64,000 bases of DNA from contig JAVBNG010000018.1 of the NCBI GenBank assembly GCA_031551695.1, positions 1-64,000 on the forward strand, written 5' to 3'. A program made the translations under genes and the position numbers. The first letter of the stretch is position 1, and each line of letters starts with the position of its first letter. Positions 34,215 through 42,430 of the stretch are shown here, in pieces. A model generated the notes under the pieces. It saw nothing but the letters and a program-made list of their open reading frames with translations, was not told where the DNA came from and did no database searches. The stretch is from JAAYCI01 sp031551695 (GTDB lineage Bacteria > Bacillota > Clostridia > Oscillospirales > Ruminococcaceae).

Positions 34215-35654
34215 ATGAAAAAGACACTTGCACTGTTCGTAGCCCTTTTAATGGCTGTGGCCATGCTGGCATCCTGTGGCGGCACCCCGGAAGCCTCTTC
34301 GTCCCAAGCGGACGCAGCGGCTCCGGCAGATTCTTCCGAATCCGCCGGCGAAGGCGCAGCTGCCTCGGACACGGCGGCCGACACCGAATTTGCCGAGTGG
34401 GGCAACGCGATGCAGGAAAAGTACGGCGGCACTTCCATCACCGCGCTGCTGGCGTCGCACCCTTCCACCACTGCCATGCTGGAGTTGGCAGACGAGTTCA
34501 CCGCGTTGACCGGCATTGAGGTGAATACCCGCGTTCTGGCCAGCACGGAAATGAAAACCATGCAACGGTCAAACTCCTCCACCAAAACCGGTATTTTCGA
34601 TGTGTATATGGTAGACGCCTTCACCGTATACGAATATGCCGACGCCGGCTACATTGAAAATTTGCAGCCTTATTTGGACAATGCGGAACTGACCCCCGAG
34701 TGGTATGATTATGAAGACATCCTCGTTGCCTATCGGGATGGCATCGGCTCTGTTGCGGGCACCCCCTACCTGCTGCCCATCGCGGGCGAAGGGCGCTTCG
34801 TGGCCTACCGCACCGACCTGTTTGCCGAACACGGTAAAACCCCGCCCAAAACAACGGATGAGTGGTTGGAACTGTGCCAATATTTCCAGGAAGCCGGCGC
34901 CGGCGATTATTACGGCATCTCCTTCCGCGGCGCCCCGGGCACCTTTGTCGGCTCCGCACACATGGCCGTTGCCTATTGCTTCAGCGACAACCCCATCTAC
35001 GACCCCGCCGCAGACAAATACATGGTCAACTCCCCGGAAACAGTCGAGTCCATCCAATATATCCTCGACATGGCCAAATGTTCCTCGCCCGACATCGTGA
35101 GCATGAACCATGAGGACGGCGCCGCCCTGTTTATGCAAGGCAAATGCGCCATGTGGACCGACGCCACCGCCCTCGCCTATATGGCGGAGGACCCCGCATC
35201 CTCGACCGTGGCCGACAAAGTGAGCTTCTTTACCATCCCCCCGGGCCCCGCGGGTGAAAGCGGCGCCATTGCGGGCTGGAGCCTGGGCATCCCCTCCGAC
35301 AGCCTGAACAAAGAAGCCGCCTATGCCTTCACCATGTTTATGACCAGCCGCGGCATGGCCAAGGAATATAATCTGGCCGGCGGCGTCCCCTGCCGCTACT
35401 CCGTGTTTGAAGATCCCGATATCATTGCGGCATATCCCACCAACGAATACATCTACGCCGCCCTGGACACCGCCGGTGAGCTGGCCGAACGCGGCGTATC
35501 CTACAACTATCCGTCCATCCATGTGCTGGACTTCATGGGCATCATCGGCAACGAGATCAACCGCGCCGAAATTGGCGAAATTACCGCCCAGCAAGCCGCC
35601 GACAACGCACAAAAAGGCATCGAGGACGTCTTGGCCGAGCAGGCGGCCGCCTAG
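34215..35654 (+). CDS. ABC transporter sugar-binding lipoprotein (CUT1 type)
   Basis: Extracellular solute-binding protein of a carbohydrate importer. The 479-residue protein has a lipoprotein signal with lipobox LASC (C21), an acidic Ser/Ala linker to about 60, and the SBP_bac_1 pattern of two lobes (LADEFTALTGIEVNTRV, GTPYLLPIAGEGRFVAYRTDLF, FMQGKCAMW). ATG 34215 follows AAGGAGG. Placed after murQ and before two permease genes. MurNAc or a muropeptide sugar as ligand is inference from the operon. A stem-loop after it probably keeps its mRNA level higher than that of the permeases. Confidence 0.92.
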   Translation: MKKTLALFVALLMAVAMLASCGGTPEASSSQADAAAPADSSESAGEGAAASDTAADTEFAEWGNAMQEKYGGTSITALLASHPSTTAMLELADEFTALTGIEVNTRVLASTEMKTMQRSNSSTKTGIFDVYMVDAFTVYEYADAGYIENLQPYLDNAELTPEWYDYEDILVAYRDGIGSVAGTPYLLPIAGEGRFVAYRTDLFAEHGKTPPKTTDEWLELCQYFQEAGAGDYYGISFRGAPGTFVGSAHMAVAYCFSDNPIYDPAADKYMVNSPETVESIQYILDMAKCSSPDIVSMNHEDGAALFMQGKCAMWTDATALAYMAEDPASSTVADKVSFFTIPPGPAGESGAIAGWSLGIPSDSLNKEAAYAFTMFMTSRGMAKEYNLAGGVPCRYSVFEDPDIIAAYPTNEYIYAALDTAGELAERGVSYNYPSIHVLDFMGIIGNEINRAEIGEITAQQAADNAQKGIEDVLAEQAAA

Positions 35655-35696
35655 CGCCGCCTCTGCGGCTGCAGCATCACACGAGGAATGAAAAAC

Positions 35697-35728
35697 GGCG
35701 GGGCTGAAGCAGTCGAATCAGCCCCGCC
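35697..35728 (+). promoter_or_regulatory. Intercistronic stem-loop between binding-protein and permease genes
   Basis: Perfect 11-bp stem GGCGGGGCTGA/TCAGCCCCGCC with a 10-base loop and no T run. As in malE-malF type operons, it likely protects the upstream mRNA from 3' decay rather than ending transcription. Confidence 0.65.
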
Positions 35729-35775
35729 CCCTCAATCTGGCCCCGGCCTTTATCTTGTATTCCGGAGGTGCCTGC

Positions 35776-36684
35776 ATGGGCGACAAAAAAATCAAGCCAA
35801 ACCATCCGTGGCTGCGCAGGCACCCACAGATGCCCTACATCCTGCCCACCATGGTGGTGATGCTGGTGCTGTTTGTGGTTCCCATCCTGTTTGTCATCAT
35901 CATCAGCCTGTCCAACTACCGTTTGGGAACTCCATTTGACCAAATCAATTTTCTCGGGCTTTCCAACTATATCCGCCTGTTTACCGGCGCGGAAAGCGGG
36001 TTTTACTATTCGGTTTTCATCACCGTGGGCTTCATGGTGCTGGCCACGGCCATCCAGCTGGTTCTGGGAATGGCCTGTGCTTTGGTGCTGAACCAGGAGT
36101 TCAGGTTCAAAGGCCTGGCGGTGGCCTGTCTCATCGTTCCCATTGCCGTCACGCCCAGCATCATATCCCAAATTTGGAAGCTGATGTTCAACAGCGAGTT
36201 CGGTATCATCAACTATTTCATCCATGCCCTCACCGGCCACAATGTGCAGTGGCTGGACGTAAACCACGCTTTCCTCGCAGTCATTATCGCCACGGTATGG
36301 CAGTATACGCCCTTTGTCACGCTGATGCTGTATGCCGGGCTGCGTTCTTTACCCGAAAGCCCCTACGAATCAGCCATTTTGGACGGCGCCAGCAAATGGC
36401 AGCTGTTTTACCACATTACGCTTCCACTGATGAAAAACCTGATTATCCTGTGTGCACTGCTGCGCTCCATCGATATGCTCAAAACATTCGACATTCCCTA
36501 CGTCCTCACCCAGGGCGGGCCGGGCAACGTCACCCGTTTTTTGGGGCTGCTGATTTACGACACGGGCTTTGGCGAGCAAACTTTTGTGGGGCGGGCCTCT
36601 GCCATGGCGGTTGTCCTCATTGTGTTGGTCAGTTTGATCAGCCTTGTGCTGTTCCGGGTGATGAACCGAAGCAGGGAGAAATGA
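35776..36684 (+). CDS. ABC sugar transporter permease (MalF type)
   Basis: Inner-membrane subunit of the CUT1 importer. The 302-residue protein has six predicted membrane segments (first LPTMVVMLVLFVVPILFVIII) and the EAA loop ESAILDGASKWQLFYHITLPLM that contacts the ATPase. ATG 35776 is chosen with GGAGG upstream; a TTG at 35755 is less likely. The operon carries no ATPase gene, so a shared MsmX-type ATPase encoded elsewhere is expected. Confidence 0.93.
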   Translation: MGDKKIKPNHPWLRRHPQMPYILPTMVVMLVLFVVPILFVIIISLSNYRLGTPFDQINFLGLSNYIRLFTGAESGFYYSVFITVGFMVLATAIQLVLGMACALVLNQEFRFKGLAVACLIVPIAVTPSIISQIWKLMFNSEFGIINYFIHALTGHNVQWLDVNHAFLAVIIATVWQYTPFVTLMLYAGLRSLPESPYESAILDGASKWQLFYHITLPLMKNLIILCALLRSIDMLKTFDIPYVLTQGGPGNVTRFLGLLIYDTGFGEQTFVGRASAMAVVLIVLVSLISLVLFRVMNRSREK

Positions 36685-36685
36685 T

Positions 36686-37516
36686 ATGAGCAGAAAAACA
36701 AAAAAGCGCATAGGGCGTACCCTGTTATACCTGGCCGTTTTTTTCATTTGCCTGGTGTCCGTTTTCCCGTACCTGTGGATGGTATTGGTAAGCCTGAAGG
36801 AACGGGTGCTGGTGTACCAGCCGGGGGTTTGGTTCTTTCAGCCGACATTTGAAAATTACCGGATTGTGTTCAAGACCCACGACCTTGGCAGTTACATGGT
36901 GAACAGTGCCATTGTGGCGGCATGCAACTGCGTGCTCTCCCTGGTACTGGGCAGCATGACAGCCTATGCCCTGGCCCGCTTCCGGTTCAAGTCCAAAGAA
37001 AAATTCTCCTTCCTCCTGCTGTTCATCCGCATTTTACCCGCTGTGGCCTCGGTCATCCCGGCCTTCGTCATCGCCGCGGCCCTGCGCGTGCTGGACACAC
37101 ACGCCTTGCTTATCGTCGTGTACATGTTATTCAATATCCCTTTCACTGTGCTGATGATGCGCGGTTTTTTTGAGGAGATTTCCCGCGATGTGGAGGAAGC
37201 CGCCATGATAGACGGCTGTTCCACCCTGCAGACACTGCGAAGGGTGGTCATTCCCCTGGCCATGCCGGGGCTGGTGGCAACCGCCATCTTCTGTATCATC
37301 AACGCCTGGAATGAATTTGTGTACGCCATGCTGCTCACCACTTACAAAGCCAGCACCGTGCCCACCATTGTGCAAATGTTTAAAACGGTCACCGGCATTG
37401 TTTGGGGCGAAATGTCGGCAGTGGGCACGGTGTCCACTCTGCCGGTGCTGGTGTTCGCCATGCTGGTGCAAAACCAAATGGTGCGCGGCCTCAGCTTTGG
37501 CGCCGTAAAAGATTGA
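36686..37516 (+). CDS. ABC sugar transporter permease (MalG type)
   Basis: Second membrane subunit of the same importer. The 276-residue protein has six predicted membrane segments and the EAA loop EEAAMIDGCSTLQTLRRVVIPLAMPG. It starts one base after the stop of the first permease with GGGAG upstream. Together they should form the channel for the sugar delivered by the lipoprotein upstream. Confidence 0.93.
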   Translation: MSRKTKKRIGRTLLYLAVFFICLVSVFPYLWMVLVSLKERVLVYQPGVWFFQPTFENYRIVFKTHDLGSYMVNSAIVAACNCVLSLVLGSMTAYALARFRFKSKEKFSFLLLFIRILPAVASVIPAFVIAAALRVLDTHALLIVVYMLFNIPFTVLMMRGFFEEISRDVEEAAMIDGCSTLQTLRRVVIPLAMPGLVATAIFCIINAWNEFVYAMLLTTYKASTVPTIVQMFKTVTGIVWGEMSAVGTVSTLPVLVFAMLVQNQMVRGLSFGAVKD

Positions 37517-37540
37517 CCTTTAAAAGAAAGGGAGCAAACC

Positions 37541-38566
37541 ATGGAAAAGCTGAAAGCTGCTGTTGTGGGCGCGGGCATTTTTGGAAGTTTCCACGCCATG
37601 ACCTTTTCCGAAATGCCGGACGTGGATCTTGTGGCCGTTTGCGATTTGGACAAAGGCCGTGCCGAAAAGCTGGCCGGTGAATACAATATTCCGCAAATTT
37701 ACCAAAGCCACGCCGAAATGCTGGTCAAAAGCGGATGTGATTTTGTAAGCATTGCCACGCCGGATCATTTGCACGCAAAGGTGGCCGTTGATGTTGCAAA
37801 CGCAAAGCGCAATTTTTTGGTGGAAAAACCGTTTGCAACCACCCGGGAAGACATTTATAATATGCGTGAAGCCATTGAAAAAAATAGTGTGCGGGCCATG
37901 TGCGATTTGCACAACCGCTCCAGCCAGCCCTTTGCTATGGCCAAGGGGATCATCGACAGCGGCAAAATGGGCAGTGTGTACAATATGTACATTCGGCTGA
38001 ACGACAACAAATCGGTGGCCACCGATATGCTCAGTTGGTCGGCTGATTCCTCTATTTTGTGGTTTTTGGGCAGCCACAGCCTGGACCTCATCAGCTACTT
38101 GTGCGGCTCGCGGCCCAAAACGGTGTATTCCCTCTCCCGCAAAGGCATTTTGCAAAAGCTGGGCGTAGACACTGTGGATATCTACCAAACATCCATTGAG
38201 TTTGAAAACGGCGTGATTGCCCAGATGGAACACGGCTGGATCATTCCCAACGGCAACACCGCCTTAATCGACATGAAGTGCAATATCACATGCGAAAAGG
38301 GCGCTTTCAACGTGAACACCTCCAACAGCGATATGCTGCAGGTGCTCACTGAAGAACGTACCGAAACCCCCAACTGTATTGCGCGCCCGGTGATCAACGG
38401 GCGCGTGGAAGGGTTTGCGCCCGGCAACATCCACAGCTTCGTGCACGCTTTGCAAAGCGGCGGGCCGTTCAACATCACTGTGGATGAAGCCGCCGACAAT
38501 TGTCTCGCCATCCTCTCTATCCTGGATTCGGCACAGAACAAACAAGTGCTGGACGTACGGTATTAA
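37541..38566 (+). CDS. Gfo/Idh/MocA family NAD(P)-dependent oxidoreductase
   Basis: Sugar-type dehydrogenase or related enzyme. The 341-residue protein has the Rossmann motif VVGAGIFGSFHAM at the start, the DFVSIATPDHLHAK block, the EKPFAT dinucleotide-binding motif (near 95), and a typical C-terminal alpha/beta domain. It is full length, in contrast to the pseudogene at 23.6 kb. ATG 37541 follows AAAGGGAG. Its place in a murQ operon is not standard; oxidation, epimerisation or glycoside cleavage of an imported amino sugar are possible, but no substrate can be read from the sequence. Confidence 0.9.
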   Translation: MEKLKAAVVGAGIFGSFHAMTFSEMPDVDLVAVCDLDKGRAEKLAGEYNIPQIYQSHAEMLVKSGCDFVSIATPDHLHAKVAVDVANAKRNFLVEKPFATTREDIYNMREAIEKNSVRAMCDLHNRSSQPFAMAKGIIDSGKMGSVYNMYIRLNDNKSVATDMLSWSADSSILWFLGSHSLDLISYLCGSRPKTVYSLSRKGILQKLGVDTVDIYQTSIEFENGVIAQMEHGWIIPNGNTALIDMKCNITCEKGAFNVNTSNSDMLQVLTEERTETPNCIARPVINGRVEGFAPGNIHSFVHALQSGGPFNITVDEAADNCLAILSILDSAQNKQVLDVRY

Positions 38567-38595
38567 CGATATCCGCGCAAAGGAGACCGCCGCCC

Positions 38596-39525
38596 ATGGA
38601 ACAAACCGTGTTTTATCTCGGCATTGACGGCGGCGGGACCAAAAGTACCGCGAGGCTTGAATTTGCGGATGGCCGCCCACCGGTATACCTGGCTGGCGGC
38701 CCATTGAATGTGTGCAGCCTCCCCTATGGCGAAGTGGCGGCAAACCTTGCCGCCCTGGTGGACAAAGCCGAAGACGCCGCCGGCGGGCATTCCCTCTGCC
38801 GGGGGGTGGGCATCGGCGCCGCCGGCCTCACAAACCCCGGCGCCGAGCCGTTCTTCCGTGCTCAGGTTATGGCCCGTTTGCCCGGCGCGCCGCTGGCACT
38901 TGGCACAGACGCTTTGGCCGCTTTGTATGGCGCCCACCTTGGCTATGAAGGCATCGTGCTTGTTTCCGGCACCGGTTCTGTCTGCCATGGCGCCATGGGG
39001 CCGCGTTCCCACCAGGCAGGGGGCTGCGGACACCTGATTGATGACGAGGGAAGCGGGTATGCCATCGGGCGTGATATCCTTGCCGCCGTGGTACAGTCTC
39101 TGGACGGCCGCCTTCCCGCCACCATACTGTCCGAGGCAGTGGAAAAGCACAGCGGCCTTGCCAGCCGGGGTGACATTGTGGGGTTTGTGTACGAAGCAAC
39201 CACCGGCAAAGACGACATTGCCGCCTTTGCGCCGCTGCTTACCGCCGCCTGCAAGGCGGGCGACGACGCCGCCTTGGCCATTGCCGACAAAGCGGCAGAA
39301 AACTTGCTGGCACTGGTAAGCGCGGTTGCAAACACATTGCCGTTGCCGGAGGGGCCCCTGGCCTTTGCCGGCGGCATTTTGAAAAAAGAACCGTTTGTTT
39401 ACGAGCCCCTGTGCAAAAAACTGGCCAAACACTGGCCAAAAATAGTATACTATAAAGCAAAGGCGGACGCCGCCACCGGTGCTGTGCTGATGGCCCGGCG
39501 GATCGCCGGAGAGGAAGCACCATGA
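38596..39525 (+). CDS. murK: BadF/BadG-type amino-sugar kinase, likely MurNAc/GlcNAc kinase
   Basis: ASKHA-fold kinase. The 309-residue protein has the phosphate-1 motif GIDGGGTKSTARL (9-21), the conserved Asp in LALGTDALAALYGAH, and the phosphate-2 motif VLVSGTGSVCHG, as in MurK/NagK-type kinases of Clostridia that phosphorylate MurNAc and GlcNAc at O6. This would supply MurQ with its substrate, since the importer is an ABC type and does not phosphorylate. ATG 38596 follows AAAGGAG. Its stop overlaps the next start by four bases. Substrate preference is inferred from context. Confidence 0.85.
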   Translation: MEQTVFYLGIDGGGTKSTARLEFADGRPPVYLAGGPLNVCSLPYGEVAANLAALVDKAEDAAGGHSLCRGVGIGAAGLTNPGAEPFFRAQVMARLPGAPLALGTDALAALYGAHLGYEGIVLVSGTGSVCHGAMGPRSHQAGGCGHLIDDEGSGYAIGRDILAAVVQSLDGRLPATILSEAVEKHSGLASRGDIVGFVYEATTGKDDIAAFAPLLTAACKAGDDAALAIADKAAENLLALVSAVANTLPLPEGPLAFAGGILKKEPFVYEPLCKKLAKHWPKIVYYKAKADAATGAVLMARRIAGEEAP

Positions 39526-40568
39526 AAGACATCGAGGCATTTTTGCAGCAAAGTGCAGAGGACGGCGCCTTTCCCGGCGCCACATGGACGATTGGCAACA
39601 AAAACGGTATACTGGAAGAGGGCGCCGTGGGTACGTTAGGTCAAGGCCTCGGCCCCACCGGCATGGATACCATGTACGACATGGCCTCCATCACCAAAAT
39701 CATTGTCACTTATGCGCTGATGCGCCAGTTCCAGGACGGGCTTGTGCGCATGGACGACGTTGTCGGGGATTTTTTGCCCGCCTATCGGAATCATCCTCTT
39801 CGGCCTGTAGACATCACCCTGTTTGAATTGCTCACCCACACCAGTGTTATCCCCGGCCTTTTGAAACTGTTCCGCCACGCCCACACCCGCGAGGACATGT
39901 TGGAAGCCATTTGCTGGCAGCTGCCCCGGGCAGACAGCCCGGACAGGGTGGCCTACACCTCCAAAGGCTACATGGTGCTTGGGGAAATCATCGCCGCGGT
40001 GGACGGCATGCCGCTGGACGAAGCTGTGCGCCGCCGGGTGCTGGAACCGCTGGGCATGGCAGACACCTGTTTCAACCCGCCCGCCGAACTTTTGGGACGC
40101 ATTGCCCCCACGGAAGATGACCCCTGGCGCGGGTGTGTGGTACGCGGCCAGGTGCACGACGAAAACGCCGTGGTTATGGGCGGGGTGGCAGGCCACGCCG
40201 GCATCTTTTCAACCGCGGGCGATATCACGCGCGCGGCGGCTGTGATGCTGGACGGCATTGCCGCAAACGGGACGGCCTTCTTCCATCCGGCTACCATCCG
40301 GTTGATGACCCGTAATTACACCGAGGGCAAAGGACAGCACCGGGGGCTCGGCTTCATGATTTCCGGCCCGGAAGACCCGGCCGGAGACTTGATGTCCGCC
40401 GCCAGTTTTGGCCATATCGGCTTCACCGGAACCAGCATGTGGATAGACCCTGAAACCAGCCTGTATTGTGTGTTGTTGTCCAACCGCATCCACCCGCGGC
40501 GGGACAATGAGAAACTTGATCGGGTGCGGCATATCTTCCACAATAAGGCTGTTTTGCAGTACACATAA
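39522..40568 (+). CDS. Serine beta-lactamase-like hydrolase (YbbE/AmlB-like)
   Basis: Penicillin-binding-protein/beta-lactamase fold hydrolase. The 348-residue protein has the nucleophile motif SITK (near residue 57), the second motif YTSKGY and the third-motif region GHIGFTG. There is no signal peptide, so it seems cytoplasmic. A similar protein is found in the Bacillus subtilis murQ-murR operon, where it is thought to act on peptidoglycan fragments or related esters. ATG 39522 overlaps the kinase stop (ATGA). Confidence 0.88.
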   Translation: MKDIEAFLQQSAEDGAFPGATWTIGNKNGILEEGAVGTLGQGLGPTGMDTMYDMASITKIIVTYALMRQFQDGLVRMDDVVGDFLPAYRNHPLRPVDITLFELLTHTSVIPGLLKLFRHAHTREDMLEAICWQLPRADSPDRVAYTSKGYMVLGEIIAAVDGMPLDEAVRRRVLEPLGMADTCFNPPAELLGRIAPTEDDPWRGCVVRGQVHDENAVVMGGVAGHAGIFSTAGDITRAAAVMLDGIAANGTAFFHPATIRLMTRNYTEGKGQHRGLGFMISGPEDPAGDLMSAASFGHIGFTGTSMWIDPETSLYCVLLSNRIHPRRDNEKLDRVRHIFHNKAVLQYT

Positions 40569-40609
40569 TACACTGCCATGCAGGGCAAGGTTCGGGAGGT
40601 GTGGAATCT

Positions 40610-41479
40610 ATGGAAAATTTGCTTTTGAAAATCCGGGAAAGTTATCGTGATTTGGGCGATAAGGACAGCCAAATCGCCAACTTTATTTTGCAGCACGAAA
40701 GTGAGGTGCCCAAACTCACCATCAGCCAAATCGCCGAAGGCAGCAGTGCCAGCCAAGCGGCCGTGGTTCGCTTTTGTAAATTATTCGGCTGCGAAGGCTT
40801 TAAGGATTTTCGCCGTCGTCTCACTACCGATATTTTGGAACAGGCCCAAAAACCGTCCCTGCTCAGTGGCTATGCCACCACCGACCTAACAGAAAATGAG
40901 GATATCTCTTCTATTGTAGAGCGTATGTCTGCAAATAACATACGTTCCATCAGCGAGACAAAAGATCTTTTGGATCCGAAGACACTGGAAAAAGCCATTC
41001 ATGTTTTGGCAAATGCTCCCCGCGTGGATTTTTTTGGCTTCGGCGCATCAGGCATTGTGGCGATGGACGCCCACCAGAAATTTATTCGCATTGGTAAAAT
41101 TTGCAATACTACGCAAGATTCCCACATCCAGGTGACTTTGGCCTCCAGTATGCACCGGGGTGACGCCGCCGTGGTCATTTCCTACTCCGGCAAAACCCGG
41201 GACGCGTTGGAGACTGCCACAGCCGCCAAAGAGCGGGGCGCTTTTGTCATTGCCGTAACCAAATATGGCAGCGACAACCCACTGGCAAATTTGGCCGATA
41301 TCGTTCTGTACACCACTTCGCCGGAGGCAGTGTACCGCAGCGGCGCCACCGGCTCCCGCATTGCCCAGCTTACCATCATCGATATTTTGTTCGCAGGCAC
41401 AGCCAGCCGCAACATGGAGGCATACCACGAAAATCTGGAAAACACCTACAAATATGCCGCTTTGAAGCGATTGCCTTAG
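40610..41479 (+). CDS. murR: RpiR-family transcriptional regulator, MurR-like
   Basis: DNA-binding regulator with a sugar-phosphate-sensing SIS domain. The 289-residue protein has an N-terminal HTH_6 domain (QIANFILQHESEVPKLTISQIAEGSSASQAAVVRFCKLFGCEGF, helix-turn-helix near 35-60) and a C-terminal SIS domain (VDFFGFGASGIVAMDA, VVISYSGKTRDALETA). MurR-type regulators respond to MurNAc-6-P. ATG 40610 is chosen with GGGAGG ten bases upstream. Last gene of the operon; the likely sites are the two matching promoter regions at 29.5 and 33.1 kb. Confidence 0.9.
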   Translation: MENLLLKIRESYRDLGDKDSQIANFILQHESEVPKLTISQIAEGSSASQAAVVRFCKLFGCEGFKDFRRRLTTDILEQAQKPSLLSGYATTDLTENEDISSIVERMSANNIRSISETKDLLDPKTLEKAIHVLANAPRVDFFGFGASGIVAMDAHQKFIRIGKICNTTQDSHIQVTLASSMHRGDAAVVISYSGKTRDALETATAAKERGAFVIAVTKYGSDNPLANLADIVLYTTSPEAVYRSGATGSRIAQLTIIDILFAGTASRNMEAYHENLENTYKYAALKRLP

Positions 41480-41549
41480 CCGGCACTATCTCAGTACCAC
41501 AACAAGGACGAGCCATCACGCATTGAGCCGGACTTCGCAAAACCCGCAG

Positions 41550-41578
41550 TTGACAACCGGCGATGAATCTGCTATAAG
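41550..41578 (+). promoter_or_regulatory. Promoter of eutVW
   Basis: TTGACA (41550-41555), 17-bp spacer, TATAAG (41573-41578). It gives a leader of about 115 nt before eutV that contains a hairpin and a terminator. Confidence 0.8.
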
Positions 41579-41600
41579 TTTAAGTAATTAATAGACGGAT

Positions 41601-41677
41601 CGGATACAACAGGGTGTCCGCAACGGGTAACAAAGCCAAAAGACAGGGAACCCCTGCCATTTTGGCTTTTTGTTTTC
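41601..41677 (+). promoter_or_regulatory. ANTAR-type leader: hairpin plus terminator before eutV
   Basis: A hairpin at 41601-41620 has stem ACA/UGU (then CGG/CCG beyond a 2-base bulge) closing the loop ACAGGG. An intrinsic terminator follows at 41633-41677: stem AAGCCAAAA/TTTTGGCTT with an inner CAGGG/CCCTG, then TTTTGTTTT. EutV-type ANTAR proteins bind hexaloops with A at position 1 and G at position 4, which this loop fits. A second binding hairpin overlapping the terminator is expected but I cannot place it with confidence. Confidence 0.7.
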
Positions 41678-41698
41678 CGGCAGCCGATGGAGGCGAAT

Positions 41699-42427
41699 AT
41701 GAGACGCACAGCAGTTGTGGTGGACGACGAGCCCATTACCCGCATGGATTTGGCGGACCTTTTGGCGAGGGCCGGCTTCGAGGTGGCGGCCCAGGGGGCG
41801 GACGGCTTTGACGCCGTGGAGATTTGCCGCGTGCACACCCCCACGCTGGTGCTTTTGGACATCAAGATGCCCGTGTTCAACGGGCTGGACGCCGCCAAGA
41901 CCATTTTGGCGGAAAAGCTGGCGGATGCCGTGGTATTGCTGACGGCATACAGCGACGCGGATTTTGTGGCGCGGGCGGCGCAAATGGGCGTGGGCGGGTA
42001 TCTGGTGAAGCCCATTGACGAGCGAATGCTGGTGCCGGTGGTGGAGATTGCCCTGGCCCAAAGCGGGCGGCTGCAAAAGGCCGAGGCTGCAACAGAAAAG
42101 CTGCGGCAAAAAATGGAAGGCCGCAATTACATCGAGCGCGCCCGGGCGGCCATTGCCAAAGAAGAGGGCATCAGTGAAAGCGAGGCCCACGCGAAACTGC
42201 AAAAGCTGGCCATGGACAAGCGCACCACCCCCGAGGAGATGGCGCGGCAGCTGATTGGCCAAAAAAGCGACAAACCCCTGCTGGACGAAGCAAAACAGGC
42301 GCTGATGGACCGGTATTCCCTGTCTGAAAAAGCGGCGTACAAGCGGCTGCACGGCTACGCCACCGCAAACGGGCTGGAGCTGCCGAAGGCGGCCGCGAAG
42401 CTGCTGGAAGAGCTGGGCGAGAGGTGA
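41699..42427 (+). CDS. eutV: EutV response regulator with two tandem ANTAR domains
   Basis: RNA-binding antiterminator of the ethanolamine operon. The 242-residue protein has a receiver domain (VVVDDEPITRMDLADLL; phospho-acceptor in LVLLDIKMP near residue 51; Lys in LVKPID near 102), a coiled linker, then two ANTAR-like three-helix units: about 142-188 (RARAAIAKEEGISESEAHAK to ARQLI) and about 193-238 (DEAKQALMDRYSLSEKAAYK to AAKLL). Known EutV proteins are about 190 residues with one ANTAR. ATG 41699 has GGAGG five bases upstream; an in-frame ATG at 41687 overlaps it. Followed three bases later by eutW. Confidence 0.92.
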   Translation: MRRTAVVVDDEPITRMDLADLLARAGFEVAAQGADGFDAVEICRVHTPTLVLLDIKMPVFNGLDAAKTILAEKLADAVVLLTAYSDADFVARAAQMGVGGYLVKPIDERMLVPVVEIALAQSGRLQKAEAATEKLRQKMEGRNYIERARAAIAKEEGISESEAHAKLQKLAMDKRTTPEEMARQLIGQKSDKPLLDEAKQALMDRYSLSEKAAYKRLHGYATANGLELPKAAAKLLEELGER

Positions 42428-42430
42428 ACC

